A DNA stretch of 64,000 nucleotides from Prosthecobacter gellanilyticus (GTDB lineage Bacteria; Verrucomicrobiota; Verrucomicrobiia; Verrucomicrobiales; Verrucomicrobiaceae), in assembly GCF_007992435.1 (NCBI RefSeq), contig NZ_BKAG01000014.1:62001-126000 (forward strand), in the 5' to 3' direction. The position numbers and the translations under genes were made by a program. The notes beneath the pieces are model-generated. The model made no database searches and had not been told where the DNA came from. It saw only the letters and a program-made list of their open reading frames with translations. This document shows positions 43,466 to 55,100 of this stretch, piece by piece. Position 1 is the stretch's first letter. Every line of letters starts with the position of its first letter.

Positions 43466-43636
43466 ATGAAACGCATCATCCTCATTATCGCAATAGTAAC
43501 TGCATCGGTCGCTGGCTACGCTGTTGGCAAAAGTTTGTTGGCCAATCACACCCACGACGCAGGTCATAGCGGTGGATTGGATCAAAACGGTGGGCATACT
43601 GACAGCCGCACAGGTCTGTATCACTACCACCGTTAA
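43466..43636 (+). CDS. Small exported His-rich protein (GHxGGxD...YHYH type)
   Basis: 56 residues from ATG 43466. A signal or anchor segment (MKRIILIIAIVTASVAGYAV) is followed by NHTHDAGHSGGLDQNGG, then HTDSRTGLYHYHR and a stop. The GGLDxxGGH-x-(D/N)-xx-TGxYHYH pattern is that of small secreted YHYH-type proteins, which are thought to bind metal through their His residues. A hairpin (43654-43662 with 43672-43680) follows. It lies 700 bases after hxsC, on the same strand, and is rich in His, so it could be functionally linked, but this is only a suggestion. Confidence 0.65.
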   Translation: MKRIILIIAIVTASVAGYAVGKSLLANHTHDAGHSGGLDQNGGHTDSRTGLYHYHR

Positions 43637-43834
43637 TCCAGCATCCCGAAACGAAGCCCTAGCTCGCAAAACTGGGGCTTTGCTGATATTTGGGGGCTGT
43701 AAACGCATCTTAAATCCTGAGTAAATACTCCATGGATAACCAGATGCACGCCGATCAAAGGATTCGCGGACAATGGAAGTTAGGACACTGCCCAAAGGTC
43801 ACAAGCATACTCCTTCCGGAAGACTGTTAGCCAG

Positions 43835-44677
43835 CTATTTGTTAGGCGCTGGCATTCCTTCCACGACAAGATCCACCACAACCGGAAAGTGATCACTGCC
43901 AGGCGTGTCTTTGAGAACCATTGCCGCAGGCCTACCCAGATCTCGAACATAGATGTGATCGAGGCAGGCATCTGGATATCTTCCCTTCCCCGGTATTGTG
44001 ACCCTGTGCTCTATTGGGATTCCCTCAAAAGCCCAGAAGAATCCAGCTTCCTCGATCTTCTTCAAAGTTCTGTCGCCGGCTAGATTGAGCTGTTCCTTCG
44101 AGGTATTGAAATCACCAACCACAACCACGCTTTCTTTTGGTTTGGCCTGGCTCTTCACGTGGTCGATGAGCTGCTCCATCGCGTCTTCACGTTTAGACGT
44201 ATTCTCGACCGGATTGCCAAGATTGCTTTTTAAATGGAGGCCATAAACGTGCAGTGGCTTTTCTGAGATCATCAGCTTCGCATATGCATAGCCACGAGGA
44301 GCATTGGCCCAGCCCCTTTTCCACGACTCTGCCCACGCTCCATCAGCCGGGAATCGAGAAAGAATGGCTATCTGTTGCTCGCCTATCGAACCGTTGAAGC
44401 TGTCTTTGAAACGGCTTGTGACATGGACGCTGAAGCCGGGAAGAAGTCTGGCCAGTTGTTCAGCAGTCTCAGCATTCCGAACCTCCTGTAGAACGATTAC
44501 ATCAGCTCGAAACTGAGGAAGAACCGCGGAGACCTCGACGACATGGGCATCACGTTCAGCTTGAGTCGCACCTGGCTTTTTTCCTGGGTACCATTCAAGA
44601 TTCCAGGTCACGACTCGAACAACATCAGCACCGTGACTGATCCCCAAGAAAAGAGCGAAGAGGATTAACCACCGCAT
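43835..44677 (-). CDS. Secreted endonuclease/exonuclease/phosphatase-family protein
   Basis: 280 residues with signal peptide (MRWLILFALFLGISHGAD). Catalytic motifs: VTWNLEWYPG (Asn), VLQEVRN (Glu), YGLHLKSN, VVVVGDFNTSK (Asp and Asn) and the terminal SDHFPVVVD (Asp-His), all as in the EEP superfamily. Members hydrolyse phosphodiesters of nucleic acids or of phospholipids; the exported location favours extracellular DNA or lipid. Its start overlaps the stop of the gene at 44665 by 13 bases on the same strand, so the two are one operon. Confidence 0.92.
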   Translation of the reverse strand: MRWLILFALFLGISHGADVVRVVTWNLEWYPGKKPGATQAERDAHVVEVSAVLPQFRADVIVLQEVRNAETAEQLARLLPGFSVHVTSRFKDSFNGSIGEQQIAILSRFPADGAWAESWKRGWANAPRGYAYAKLMISEKPLHVYGLHLKSNLGNPVENTSKREDAMEQLIDHVKSQAKPKESVVVVGDFNTSKEQLNLAGDRTLKKIEEAGFFWAFEGIPIEHRVTIPGKGRYPDACLDHIYVRDLGRPAAMVLKDTPGSDHFPVVVDLVVEGMPAPNK

Positions 44678-45186
44678 ACTTTACAGGCTATTCCGTCAGT
44701 CGGTCCACAAGGCCTCCCCGAACCAAAATAACGGCAGCCGGAATTGTGTCGCTTTCCAGTCGAGCTGATAACGTGACTAGCTCCTGGCGAAGACGTCTGT
44801 GGAGATGAGGGCGTCAGTGAGTTCGATCCAGTCGAAGGTCGATAGGTCGGTGCAGGCGTTGAGACTACCTGACGACGCAAGGCTTCGTTCTCCTGCTGTA
44901 GTTGGGAAACTTTTGCTTCGAGCTCAGATATCCTTCTCAACAAAGCTTCAGAATCCGGCTTGGATCCGGCCGTTATCGCCTGGCGAGACTCTGAACTGAG
45001 TTTGTCCAACGGGAGTCGAACCAAGCCGAAATCGGTCATCAAGGTCACTTCCACCTCCGTTGAGGACATGACTCGACCCTTGAGTTTAGACCCATCTACA
45101 AGGCTGATGCCCATTGGTGTGTCGGCAGCAAGGCACTGACCAAGGCACGTTATGACGGCGGCAATCAGGAGGATTGTGGTTTTCAT
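44665..45186 (-). CDS. Exported protein with Cys-rich C-terminal motif
   Basis: 173 residues with signal peptide (MKTTILLIAAVITCLGQCLA). The first mature segment is a beta module (ISLVDGSKLKGRVMSSTEVE, LVRLPLDKLSSESRQAI) similar to the C-terminal domain of HxsA. A coiled coil (LLRRISELEAKVSQLQQENE) and Ser/Thr/Pro linker follow. The tail SGCRYFGSGRPCGPTDGIAC then KVCGG provides four cysteines (a metal- or disulfide-binding motif seen in other planctomycete/verrucomicrobial small proteins). Co-transcribed with the EEP-family gene downstream. Confidence 0.75.
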   Translation of the reverse strand: MKTTILLIAAVITCLGQCLAADTPMGISLVDGSKLKGRVMSSTEVEVTLMTDFGLVRLPLDKLSSESRQAITAGSKPDSEALLRRISELEAKVSQLQQENEALRRQVVSTPAPTYRPSTGSNSLTPSSPQTSSPGASHVISSTGKRHNSGCRYFGSGRPCGPTDGIACKVCGG

Positions 45187-45241
45187 GGTGCGCGGGAGGT
45201 TGGAGAACCTAGTTCATCGTCAGGAAAACGCCAGTCAGGGT

Positions 45242-45574
45242 TCAGACTGCCTTTTCATGCGTGTCACAAAGGTTGGCTACCCTATGGTGTCCTTCTCGCT
45301 CATAAGCCCAGGCGGCCACGCGAGCTGAAGCATTTGCATCCGCAGAAAGCCATATAAAACCCACCCCACAAACAAGCCGCCTGATCAACACTGGCTCTTG
45401 TCCAACTTTGAGGGGAGCATTACAAGATTGAGGAAGTGATGCCGGAGATATGGGCGAAGGCCAAGTCACGCGACACGACCGGGCGATCATCGTCATCGTC
45501 CAAGCCTGTGACCGCACGCCTTCAAACTGCGGCATAAGGTGCTTCCCGTTACGCTTACGGACGAAAGGAGCCAC
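45242..45574 (-). CDS. Weakly supported ORF
   Basis: 110 residues at most. The C-terminal half looks protein-like (VCGVGFIWLSADANASARVA, AWAYEREGHHRVANLCDTHE) with Cys/His pairs that could bind zinc. The N-terminal half is not convincing and there is no clear start. It lies in a 520-base space (45187-45709) that otherwise holds only promoter-sized non-coding DNA. Confidence 0.25.
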   Translation of the reverse strand: MAPFVRKRNGKHLMPQFEGVRSQAWTMTMIARSCRVTWPSPISPASLPQSCNAPLKVGQEPVLIRRLVCGVGFIWLSADANASARVAAWAYEREGHHRVANLCDTHEKAV

Positions 45575-45709
45575 GTGTGTGCAAAGACCGGCAGAACAAA
45601 TACACGTTCATGACCAGACCACGACACCTTTCCCCCTCCAAGATGACCTCGCTCACGCGTCCTAAACATGCCTTAATCCAGTGCCATTCACGCCCGACCC
45701 TTTCCTGCT

Positions 45710-46156
45710 CTATTTTGAGGACAGCCAGTTTGTTGCCTCGGGAGATAGGAACTCTATTGGATCGTACATCTCAACCTCAAATGACAGCTGCTTTTGCGCA
45801 AAAAGTTGATCAAATTTGGCCTTTTCTGAACTATCATGACGAAGAGGCAAGCATTCAAAATCGCCATCCAACTCCTTGATCGCCGATGCAATGTCATAAG
45901 GAACTCGAAACAAAATTATCCGATTGTTCGGAAGATCTTTCAATTTTGCCATCAACACCTCGAACGCCTTACTACCTCGTCCAATCAACTCACCATTTAG
46001 GCGATATTCAGCACTTTTTAACGTTAGCCCATGGTCCCATTCAACCACAATTTGCCCTTGGTTCGCTTTTACTGGAACTGGATGAGACTTGCCGCACGAC
46101 AAGACACATAAAATCAAACTCACAGAAGCGATGATGACAGTGATGTGACGTTGCAT
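45710..46156 (-). CDS. Lipoprotein downstream of Rhs toxin gene, candidate immunity protein
   Basis: 148 residues with lipobox CVLSC (signal MQRHITVIIASVSLIL). The mature part has beta strands (GQIVVEWDHGLTLKSAEYRL, NRIILFRVPYDIASAIKEL) and an acidic end. It starts 11 bases after the stop of the giant Rhs gene, so both are probably on one transcript. Small proteins immediately after a polymorphic toxin are usually immunity proteins; a lipoprotein would act in the periplasm or at the outer membrane. No family recognised. Confidence 0.6.
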   Translation of the reverse strand: MQRHITVIIASVSLILCVLSCGKSHPVPVKANQGQIVVEWDHGLTLKSAEYRLNGELIGRGSKAFEVLMAKLKDLPNNRIILFRVPYDIASAIKELDGDFECLPLRHDSSEKAKFDQLFAQKQLSFEVEMYDPIEFLSPEATNWLSSK

Positions 46157-46167
46157 AGTCGTTGAGA

Positions 46168-49100
46168 TTAAAGTTGGTCAGCCAGCCCAGTTTTCACGCT
46201 AAGACGCCCCGGGTCAATCGTTGGAGGGACTCCAGTTCCTGGAGCTCGTTGGTAATTCTGCGTATAGTCACATACATCTTTAAAGGAATGAATATAACTA
46301 CCCCCAATGCTTGTGCCATTCGCATAATATCTGTCCTTTCCTAGATATGTGAAATTTTCATTAACCCAATGGGACGGTGGCGGGGGATTCGTATTTTTGT
46401 TCCAAAGCTTTCCTGTGTCGCCTGGAATCCAATCGTCGGCTACCGCGTCAGGAGTAGTCTTCGAATTGTTACCATTGTAATTTGACCTTGGGTCATATGT
46501 TCCTTTGTTGTCCGCATAGTCCCCCATCATTCTAGCGAATTCTCCGGGCTTCGAACAATCCATAGCTCCGCCTGGTGTGTCCCTCAATTGAGTTAGGGCG
46601 GTCTTCCAATCCGTTGTAGGTTCCCAGTAGGATCTGAGTGAACCATCTTTGCGTCTTCCTCCCGTGAAAACTTCCTTCCAAGACGAAGCTGGATATACAG
46701 CACGACCGCTACTGAATACAACATTTTTTGCGAATTTCTCGAGGTATTCCACTGTTGCAATTCTCGCCTTCACGTGGGCGTCAAGATCAGCGACTGTTCT
46801 AAAGCTAAATTCTCGAGGCGAGGCAATTAAACATGAAACGATTTCGGACTGCAGAGTCGTTGTCACCTTTGCAGTTCCTGTGATCATGACGATCGAATCT
46901 CCGCTAAGTGTCGTTCCTGTGCCAGGCTTGGAGGAATGACCCGACACACCTGCACCCGTAATGTAGCTGGCAAATGCCGACTTCTCCTTTTGGGGCACTC
47001 TAAGAGCCAGCCCACGTGGGTCAAAAGCGGTCCACGGATTTTGCTTCACATAGGCGTAGAGGTTGGGGCCGTCCACGAAGCCAGCGGGGTCGCGGCTCAA
47101 CCACACGCCCGTCTCCAGATCACGGTAGCGGAAACCCTCATTCAAAAGGCCTGTTGGATCTTCATCCTTGCTGTTGCCACGTTGTTTGTCCGCATTCGTT
47201 CCCGTCTCTTTGGTACGCTTGCCAAATGCTTCATAGCTGGCGGTCCACGTTACCTCGCCTGAAGCATTAGTCTGTGCTACGATGTCTCCACGCCCATTGC
47301 TGAGGTTGAATTTGGTAATGCCACTTCGCTGCGTGAAGAGCAGTCCACCCACGCCCCCACCCATGTCTGGGCCTCGTGTATAGACCACCTCGGATGTCGT
47401 CGCAGTAAAGGCTCCGGAACTGTCCGCAACATGCTCAGAAACACTCAACCCACCAGAGAATACGATTGCCGTATATTTGACGGGCTCACCCGGCTTGGCC
47501 AGCGTCGTGTGAATCCGGCGAGTGCGATAGTCATAACGATGAAACCACAATTGCGTTCCCGTTGGTTTGGTATCGTGCACCTGAACCAGTCTGTTGAATG
47601 TGTCCCAGGTATAGGAACTGGAATGCGTTGTCGTGCCTCCCGTATCGTAGTTCGTGGAGTGCAGGCTTTTACGATTGCCGTTGAGGTCATACGTCAGGTT
47701 TTGCCATTTTAATGTGTCCCCCGCAGGGCTGCGCTCTTCGGCAATGACGAGCTGATTGGCGTTGTTGTAGGTGTAAATCCATTTCGTTGGCTCGGCGGCA
47801 TCAGCTACGGTGCCATCTGGATGGGTGACCGTTTTGCTGATTCGGTTATGGGAGCTGTCATAGGCATGACCGGTGACCAGGCGAGGAGCAGTGGCCGCCA
47901 GGCTCAGGGAAGCCGCTTCCCGAACTTCCTCTTTGGACAAGCGGTTGGACGCGTCATAGCTCATCGAGGTGATCCGAGCCCTGGCGGTTCCGCCACCACT
48001 GCCTGTCCATTGCTCGGATTGGGAGGTCACATTGCCCAGAGCGTCATGTGTCCATGAAAAACTTGCCACCACGCTTTCTGCCGATGGAGGATCCACAGCT
48101 CCTGGAGCAAGAAGCTGACGATGAGTAAGACGCCCAAGGCTGTCATAGGTATTGCGGGTGGACTGCCCGTTGGCTGAGGACAATGTCAGGGCACGTCCGG
48201 CAAGGTCATAACCGTAGCGTGTCGTTTTTTTGGCCGCATCAAAGCCTGTCAATGGGCCTTCATCGATACTCAGGGGGCGGTTGATCGCATCGTAGCTTGT
48301 CACCGTTCGGCGGCCATGCGCAAACGTTGCTGACAGGCGGTTGCCAGCAAGGTCATAGGTATAACGGTGGGTCACGCCCTCGCCTGCAATGTAGCGCCTG
48401 CCCCCCATGCGGAAAGGCTCATAGGTGATCCCGCCTCGTGTTTCTGAGATCATCCTGCCCAGATCATCGTAGGCATAAGACAGGCACCCGTCTGGGGCGT
48501 TGGATTCATAGACGATGGTCAAACGACCGGCAGAGTCATAGACTATGTCCCGGTAAGGCCGTGGACTTTCGGGCATGGCATTTTCAATGTCATAAGTCAC
48601 TCGTTTGAGACGGTTGCGCAGATCGTATGCATAATCGGTTGTTAGACCCTTCGGTGACGTCTCGGAGACCTTGTTGGCACCATCATAGCGATAAGTCCAT
48701 ACGTCAGAAACTGCGTCCGCACCATAGCTGAGGCGTGATCCTTGGAAGGTCTGGGTAATGAGACGATTCTGAGCATCATAGGCAAACGTCGTCGTCTTGC
48801 CCCGTCCATCGGTCACGGACGTTCTGTTACCTGCGGCGTCATAAGCGAAGTTATTTTGAATGCCCGAGTGGTCCGTGGTGCCGATCAGCCTGCCAAAGGC
48901 ATCGTAAACGTTGGTCACCGTTTGATCCAGCGCATTCGTGGTCGTCAACACATTGCCTTGGGCGTCCAAGGTCAGCTCAGACTCGTTGCCGAAGTCATCT
49001 ACCGTTTTGACGAGCCTGCCCGCAGGGTCATAGAACTTGGTCGTCACTGCCCCCTGCGGGTCGGTCACCTCAAGGACACGTCCACTGGGATCATAAACTG

Positions 49101-52100
49101 TGCTGATCATCGGCGACACCATCGGTGATCCGACTGGTTGCGAGGCGTCCACAACCAGAGGATGTGTCACCCTGGTCGGACGGTTACGGGCGTCATACTG
49201 TGTCGTGGTGGTATTACCCCGAGGGTCAGTAACACTTGTGGAATTGCCAACCAAATCGTAGTGAGTGAAGACCGATGTGGAAAGAGAATTCTTCTGCACA
49301 TTGATGCGCAGGGGCATCCCGGATGCATCAAAATGAGTGGTGGTCTCAATACCGTCCTCGGAGATGCTCTTCCAGGGTTTCCCATGAGGCGTGAGCATTT
49401 GCAAAACATGCGAACCGTCAGCAAAATAGGTATCAATCAGGCGATCCTGACAGTCGTAGATTAGAGCCTTGTTGGCTCCGATTACCGGCCCCGCCTGAGC
49501 GATAGGCTGAGGTGAGGCTGACATGTTGCGATAAGTGAACACAACCACACCCGCATCAGGAGCCCGCTTCGTCAGCGGCCTGTAAATAGCGTCGTAGGTG
49601 ATGTATGTTTCATTCCCGCGAGCATCGAAGGCGTGGAGAGGCTTGAATCCAGAAACATCAAACACCGATCCGCCAACGAAGTCCTTGGTCTGTGACCGGC
49701 TCTTAGAAAGCCCTGTATCGGGGTCAACAAAAGGAGTGGTTAGGTGGTTGTCCGTAAAATAGACCGTGATGCGCTCTGCCGGATTTGTGGCCGAGGCGTT
49801 TGTCACCGAGCGAATAGGCCTGCCTAGCAGATCGTAGGTCAGTTCTGTCACTGTCCCGCGTGCGTCCACTTGCCGAACGGGCAGACCGAGATCGTTGTAA
49901 CTAGTGGACGTGACAATGTCTGCTGGTGCTGCATCAGCGAGGCCGTTCCCGTTGAGGTCCACTGTGCTTTTGACCCTGCGGTTCAGCGCATCGTATTCGT
50001 GGAAAACATTCCTGAAACATTCGTCTTGTTCCTGGATGATGTTCCCATGGGGGTCATACTTGATACGCTTGATAGCCCCATCCGGGAAATGGGTCAGCGT
50101 GAGACGGTTACGCGAGTCATAGTAAAAGCGTGTGATTCGCCCGAGCGCATCTTCGGTCGATGCAGTGTTGCCGTTGAAATCATGAATCGTCTTCGTGGTA
50201 CTGGTCTGGCCATCAATGATCCGCTCTTCGATGACGGTCCGCCACCAGTAGTCGTTCTGGTTCGTAAATGCGGCAATATTGCGCTTGGTGACGATGGATG
50301 GCGCGAGTCCTGCGGGAGGTGCATGCTGATCCCAAGGAGCTTGTGAGGCTGTGGGGTTGGAACTAGGAAGTGCCGAAAGAGTCTCCCTGGTCACGATCCC
50401 CGGGAACAACGAGTTCTCATACTCCATTGTTTTGCGGGAACCTCCTGCGTGTGGAACACCGCTGAATGCAATTGGTGAACCGTATCCCGTAACTTCAGAA
50501 AGCCTGCGCCCATACGGCTGCGTCAACGGGTCAGTCGGCATGTTCTCAAACCCATAAGACGTCACAACACCTTCCCCCGAAGCTGCGAGATGCGACACTG
50601 AGGCCAGCTGTCTGGTGGCTGGGTCATAAGTGAAACTCTTCGTGTGCCCCATAGCGTTGATCTCCAGTGTCGGATCGTCATATTTTCCAACACCGAATGA
50701 AACCACAGTTGAACCGTATTTAACTTTCACCACGCAATTGTCCCCGTAACCAAAAGTCGTTTTATGGCCGTCTTGATCCTCAGATTCAGATAACGCAAAA
50801 TGGGCTTGTGGAAGAAACGTGAACTTCTCCACTCCACCCATCGGGTCGACGATCCTCATCTTGGTGAATGTATATGTGGGCGTCTCGTCATCTGGGACAG
50901 TGATTGCATAGGGGATCGGCTTTACGGGATCCGCAAATTCGTATCGGTAGACACGGTCCTTACCGTCACTCTGACGGACAGTGAACGAGGTTGTGATTTC
51001 GCTGTCGCCCTGGGCGACGGCCACAGTCTTCTTTGTGATTATCACAGGCGGTCCCTCCGGCGGGCTAACGGCCGTGAGAACCAAGGGCGATCCTTTCGGC
51101 AGCTTTTTTGTGACATCCGCCACTGAAACAAAAGTGCCGGAAGACGGCTGCAGCTGGAAAACATAGGTATTACTGCGTTCATCTGTGATCGAGGAGACAG
51201 CCACGTGCTGATGCGCGACTCCCAAAAGGTCATTCTCTTCCACCTCGTTAATCAATGTATGTCCATACTGGACTGCCGCAGAGCCACGCTGCACCTGCGT
51301 TAACAGCACGTCATCCTGAGGAGTAAACTTTGCTTGATCACTTACCTGTCTGATGATGGAGAGACCGGCTGACTGGGAGTACGTGTAATTCGTCACATCA
51401 CCTCCAGGGCCCTTGACTGCAACGACCTTGCCTCCTTCCTGAGTGATCGTGATTTTATATCCTGGTCGCTTGAGGTCTTCAATGGAGGAAGGAATCAACG
51501 TGGAGTACGATGGATAATGGTAATGGAGCTCGTTGCCGAGCCGATCCCTAACCTTGATCAAACGGGCATACTGAAGGCGCGTCTTTGACTCGGAGCCTAC
51601 AACTCTGTCATTCGAATAGAACTGGCTAAGCTCCGTGGGCAGCAATTCTTCATAGGTGCACACCGTGCCGAATTTCTTATGCAACGTTAATTGGCCGCGA
51701 GACGACATTGTCTGGAGAGACGCGTGGCCATAACGCATGGCCGATCCTGGGTTTCCAGGCTGATCAGGAAGCTCTACGACGGGGGCGGTAACGACGTCTC
51801 CCACCAACACATTTTGACTGGATTTGGCGTCATCACTTTCTGCAAAGTTATGATACCAGAAAGGTCCCTGCACATGTTGGAACACCTGCGATTGTCCAGC
51901 CTCGTCAACGACCGTCGCTTTGGTTCCTTCGAAGGTGATGTAGCTGCAAACATTGGATGACCAGCCTGGCCCGAAAGGGAGATCAGGTCTCTCAGAAGGA
52001 CGAAGACCTGATCTGACATTGTAGCAACTCGGAGCCAGATCTCTACGCACCTGCAACGGTAACAAGCTGCCCTCCGCCTCAACAAATACGTCGCTTACCG

Positions 52101-55100
52101 AGTGCCTGAGCTGCGTGGTATAGGCATCGATATAGGTTTCTTCACCTCGTTGTCCGCTTTCGTCTTGGACTTGCGGCTTCGAATCAGCCATGGGCACCCC
52201 GTTGAGTCCAACCTTGCGGTAACGTGAGCCAGCACCATCGTTGAATTGGAAATCGTCGCTTTCGCCATCCTCTGCCTCACCTGAATCCCAAAGAGTTACC
52301 ATGATCATCTTGCCATCTGTAGGCGAGAATTGAAGGGGCTGACTTTTATTTTGGCCTTGAGGGATCTCTACCTCCTGAATCTCTTGAGTAAGAAATTGAG
52401 GTTCGTCATTCGCCCTGAGTCGATAAGTCCTGACGAGCAGCTTGAATGGAGGAAGAACCTGAACTGCGTCCGCTTCTATCTCGACGCGGACCTCCATTGC
52501 ATATGCGTCACTGTTAGGGTGGTCGCCGCCGCCGTTGGGAGGAGGAGGGTCGTTCTCATTGGGAAGATGTTCTTCTAAATCTCCCCAGTGAAGCCCGTTC
52601 ACGAAAGTTCTAAATATTCCCCAGCGAATCTGAGGATCGGGAAGATCTGGATCATAATCAGCGTCATTGGATGAAATAATCTCATATTCTTGAACTGTTT
52701 CGACGGACTCCTCACCCACATAAGTTTCTCCAGGATGATTACGGCAGGGCGTTGTGTCCCCGGCAAAATCAGGAACTTCTTTGTCAGGCACATGCTCCAA
52801 AACTCGTGTCAGAGGGTTATCTACACTAGCCTCCCCGTCGTCAGAACGCGTGAACATACCGGTAGGCCCTTGAGGCACAAAGTACCTGTCCACTGCCAGG
52901 AACGGACCGCCGCCCTCCACTTCAGGCTGCTCATACTTTGGAACGTCGTCCACCAGAACAAAACTTCCTGGATTTCCTACTGGCAGTTCGGAGGGAACGA
53001 CAGGCTCCGCGGCCACAGGCAACACCCCAGGCTGAACAGGGATCTCAGGAGGAAGATTGGGAGGGACCGGTGGAGTCGGAGATGGCCGAATTCGAATCGA
53101 GCATGGAATTGAATAAGATCTCTTGTAAGCATCCGTGACGCTTACGCTAAACGAAAAACTGCCAACTTGGCTTGGCCTTCCGCCAAGCACACCAGATGCG
53201 GACAACGCCATACCCGGCGGGAATGAACCTCCTTTGATTTGAAAAACGGGAGATTCTGCGTTGGTGAGGAATTGCGTCGATGGATAAGGCTGGTTCAAGT
53301 ATCCAGACACCAGAGTTGGCACACTCAATGTTAGAGGAGCCAGGCATCCAACCTTGACCAATGCCTCGGAGAATTTCCCATTGTTCTCAACACGGACAAT
53401 CGCACCGTACTGTCCGACTGAACTAATCTGTCCCGCCAATACTCCCGTCTCAGCATTTAACGCCACTCCTTGAGGTAGCGGAAGCAGTGGAGCTGGTGGT
53501 GGAGCCGTCTTGATTGTGAAATGGCTGGCGCCTGCCACCCCGCCTGAACGCGGAATGGCAAGATTGAAGGTTTCCCCGGTAGCGACAGCCTTGGTCGTAT
53601 CATAGATTTTGATAGGACCTCGGATTTCTGGCCGTGGAGACACGCTCAGACGAATTGGCATTAGCTCATACTCACGCGTTTGTTCCGAGGCGGATGCTTT
53701 CTGCCTCACGATGCAGGGTAATTCGATAGTTCCGACATTATCTGCGGTGCCTTCGATTGTCACCACACGGCCATCCTGCGTCAAACTCAGCCAATCGGGC
53801 AAATTGCTTCCGTCCACAATCAGCTCTTCAAATTCAGGAGGAGGAACACCAAAGGGCAACGTGAATGTGTCCCGAAGTTCAAACGTCACCGAGAATTCAT
53901 CCTGTAAAACAGCCGAAGTAGCCCCCTCTGTTACCACGAGTTCAGCAACGGGAACACCGATATGAACACGTCGCCGTTGAGTACTACCCATGCCAAAATT
54001 CGGCGTTGCCGCGACGTCAATATAGGTGTGATGAAACCCTCCCGGCACATCGCCTCGCAACGTCCTGCCTTGAAGGTGCAGCCAGTCCAGTGCAGGATTG
54101 TCCACCACCGTCAGCATGCCCGCACCGGCCGCAATTACCGCATCAACCACTTTAGCTTGATAAGTATTCTCATTCTCATCGAGACGATCCTCCATCGTGA
54201 CTGGAACATAGGGAGTCAGAATACTGATCGGATCCTCAGGCGGAATTTCGACAACCTCACGCACTTCAAGCCATACCTGTCTCTGTGTTGATCTGCCTAA
54301 AGCGTCTATGGCTGTGACGGAAAACCCATACACAGTTGGCTCGTCGCGGTCGAGCATTCCTGACACTTGGTTAGTGACGGGGTCCAGGGTTAGTCCCTCT
54401 GGAAGAGATGGTGAGAATGTGAATTGATATGGGCCAAGTCCACCTGTCGCCGACAGCTGCACCGGCCCATAGGCTGTTGTAGCCCCTTGGTAGGCTGGAA
54501 AGAATGGCGCCGAAAGAGTAAGCGGCTCAGCTGAGACAATGGTGAACGTCTTTGACACACTGCGGATCGTGTCGTCCTTAACTGTCAAAGTAAACGTCAC
54601 CGGGTCCGTGCTCCCTGACAATGAGCCAACCACCTTGCCATTCTTAATTTCAAGGCCCTCGGGGAACGATCCACTCATTTCAAAACGAACTTCTCCCTCC
54701 GTCCCTGTCACCTTCAAATCGACAGGGCCGTAAGGCATTAATGGTCTTCCTGGTGGGAAAGTCGCGTTGAAGGTCAGTGGCAGAAAACCGCGGCCAATAT
54801 AGAACTGCCGCGAGAAAGACGCCCCCGCATTGTCGGTGACTCGAAGCGTGAATGACCAACCTGGCTCGCCGCCAGGGTTGACCATGGTCCCTGAGATTCC
54901 ACCGGAGCTTGTAAGATCCAAACCTGGTGGGAGACTTCCCGCGACCAAAGAAACCTGGTAGCCGCCAGCGCCTCCGATTAGAGATACAGCGCTCTCGTAC
55001 CGGATTCCCTTGATAACTGCCGGAAGGTTTCCGGACATGCTCAATGGGGGTGGCGGTGGTGGGCTGTCCTGCTCACGGAATGAAAGCTCGATGTTCCTCA

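Noticed and set aside
43740-43860. Possible integron attC-like core GTTAGGC near a gene end
   Set aside because: The partner core in inverse orientation and the central palindrome needed for an attC fold are absent.
44990-45030. tRNA T-arm-like sequence GGGAGTCGAACC
   Set aside because: It lies inside the 44665-45186 coding sequence and the flanking bases do not form a T-stem and acceptor stem; chance.
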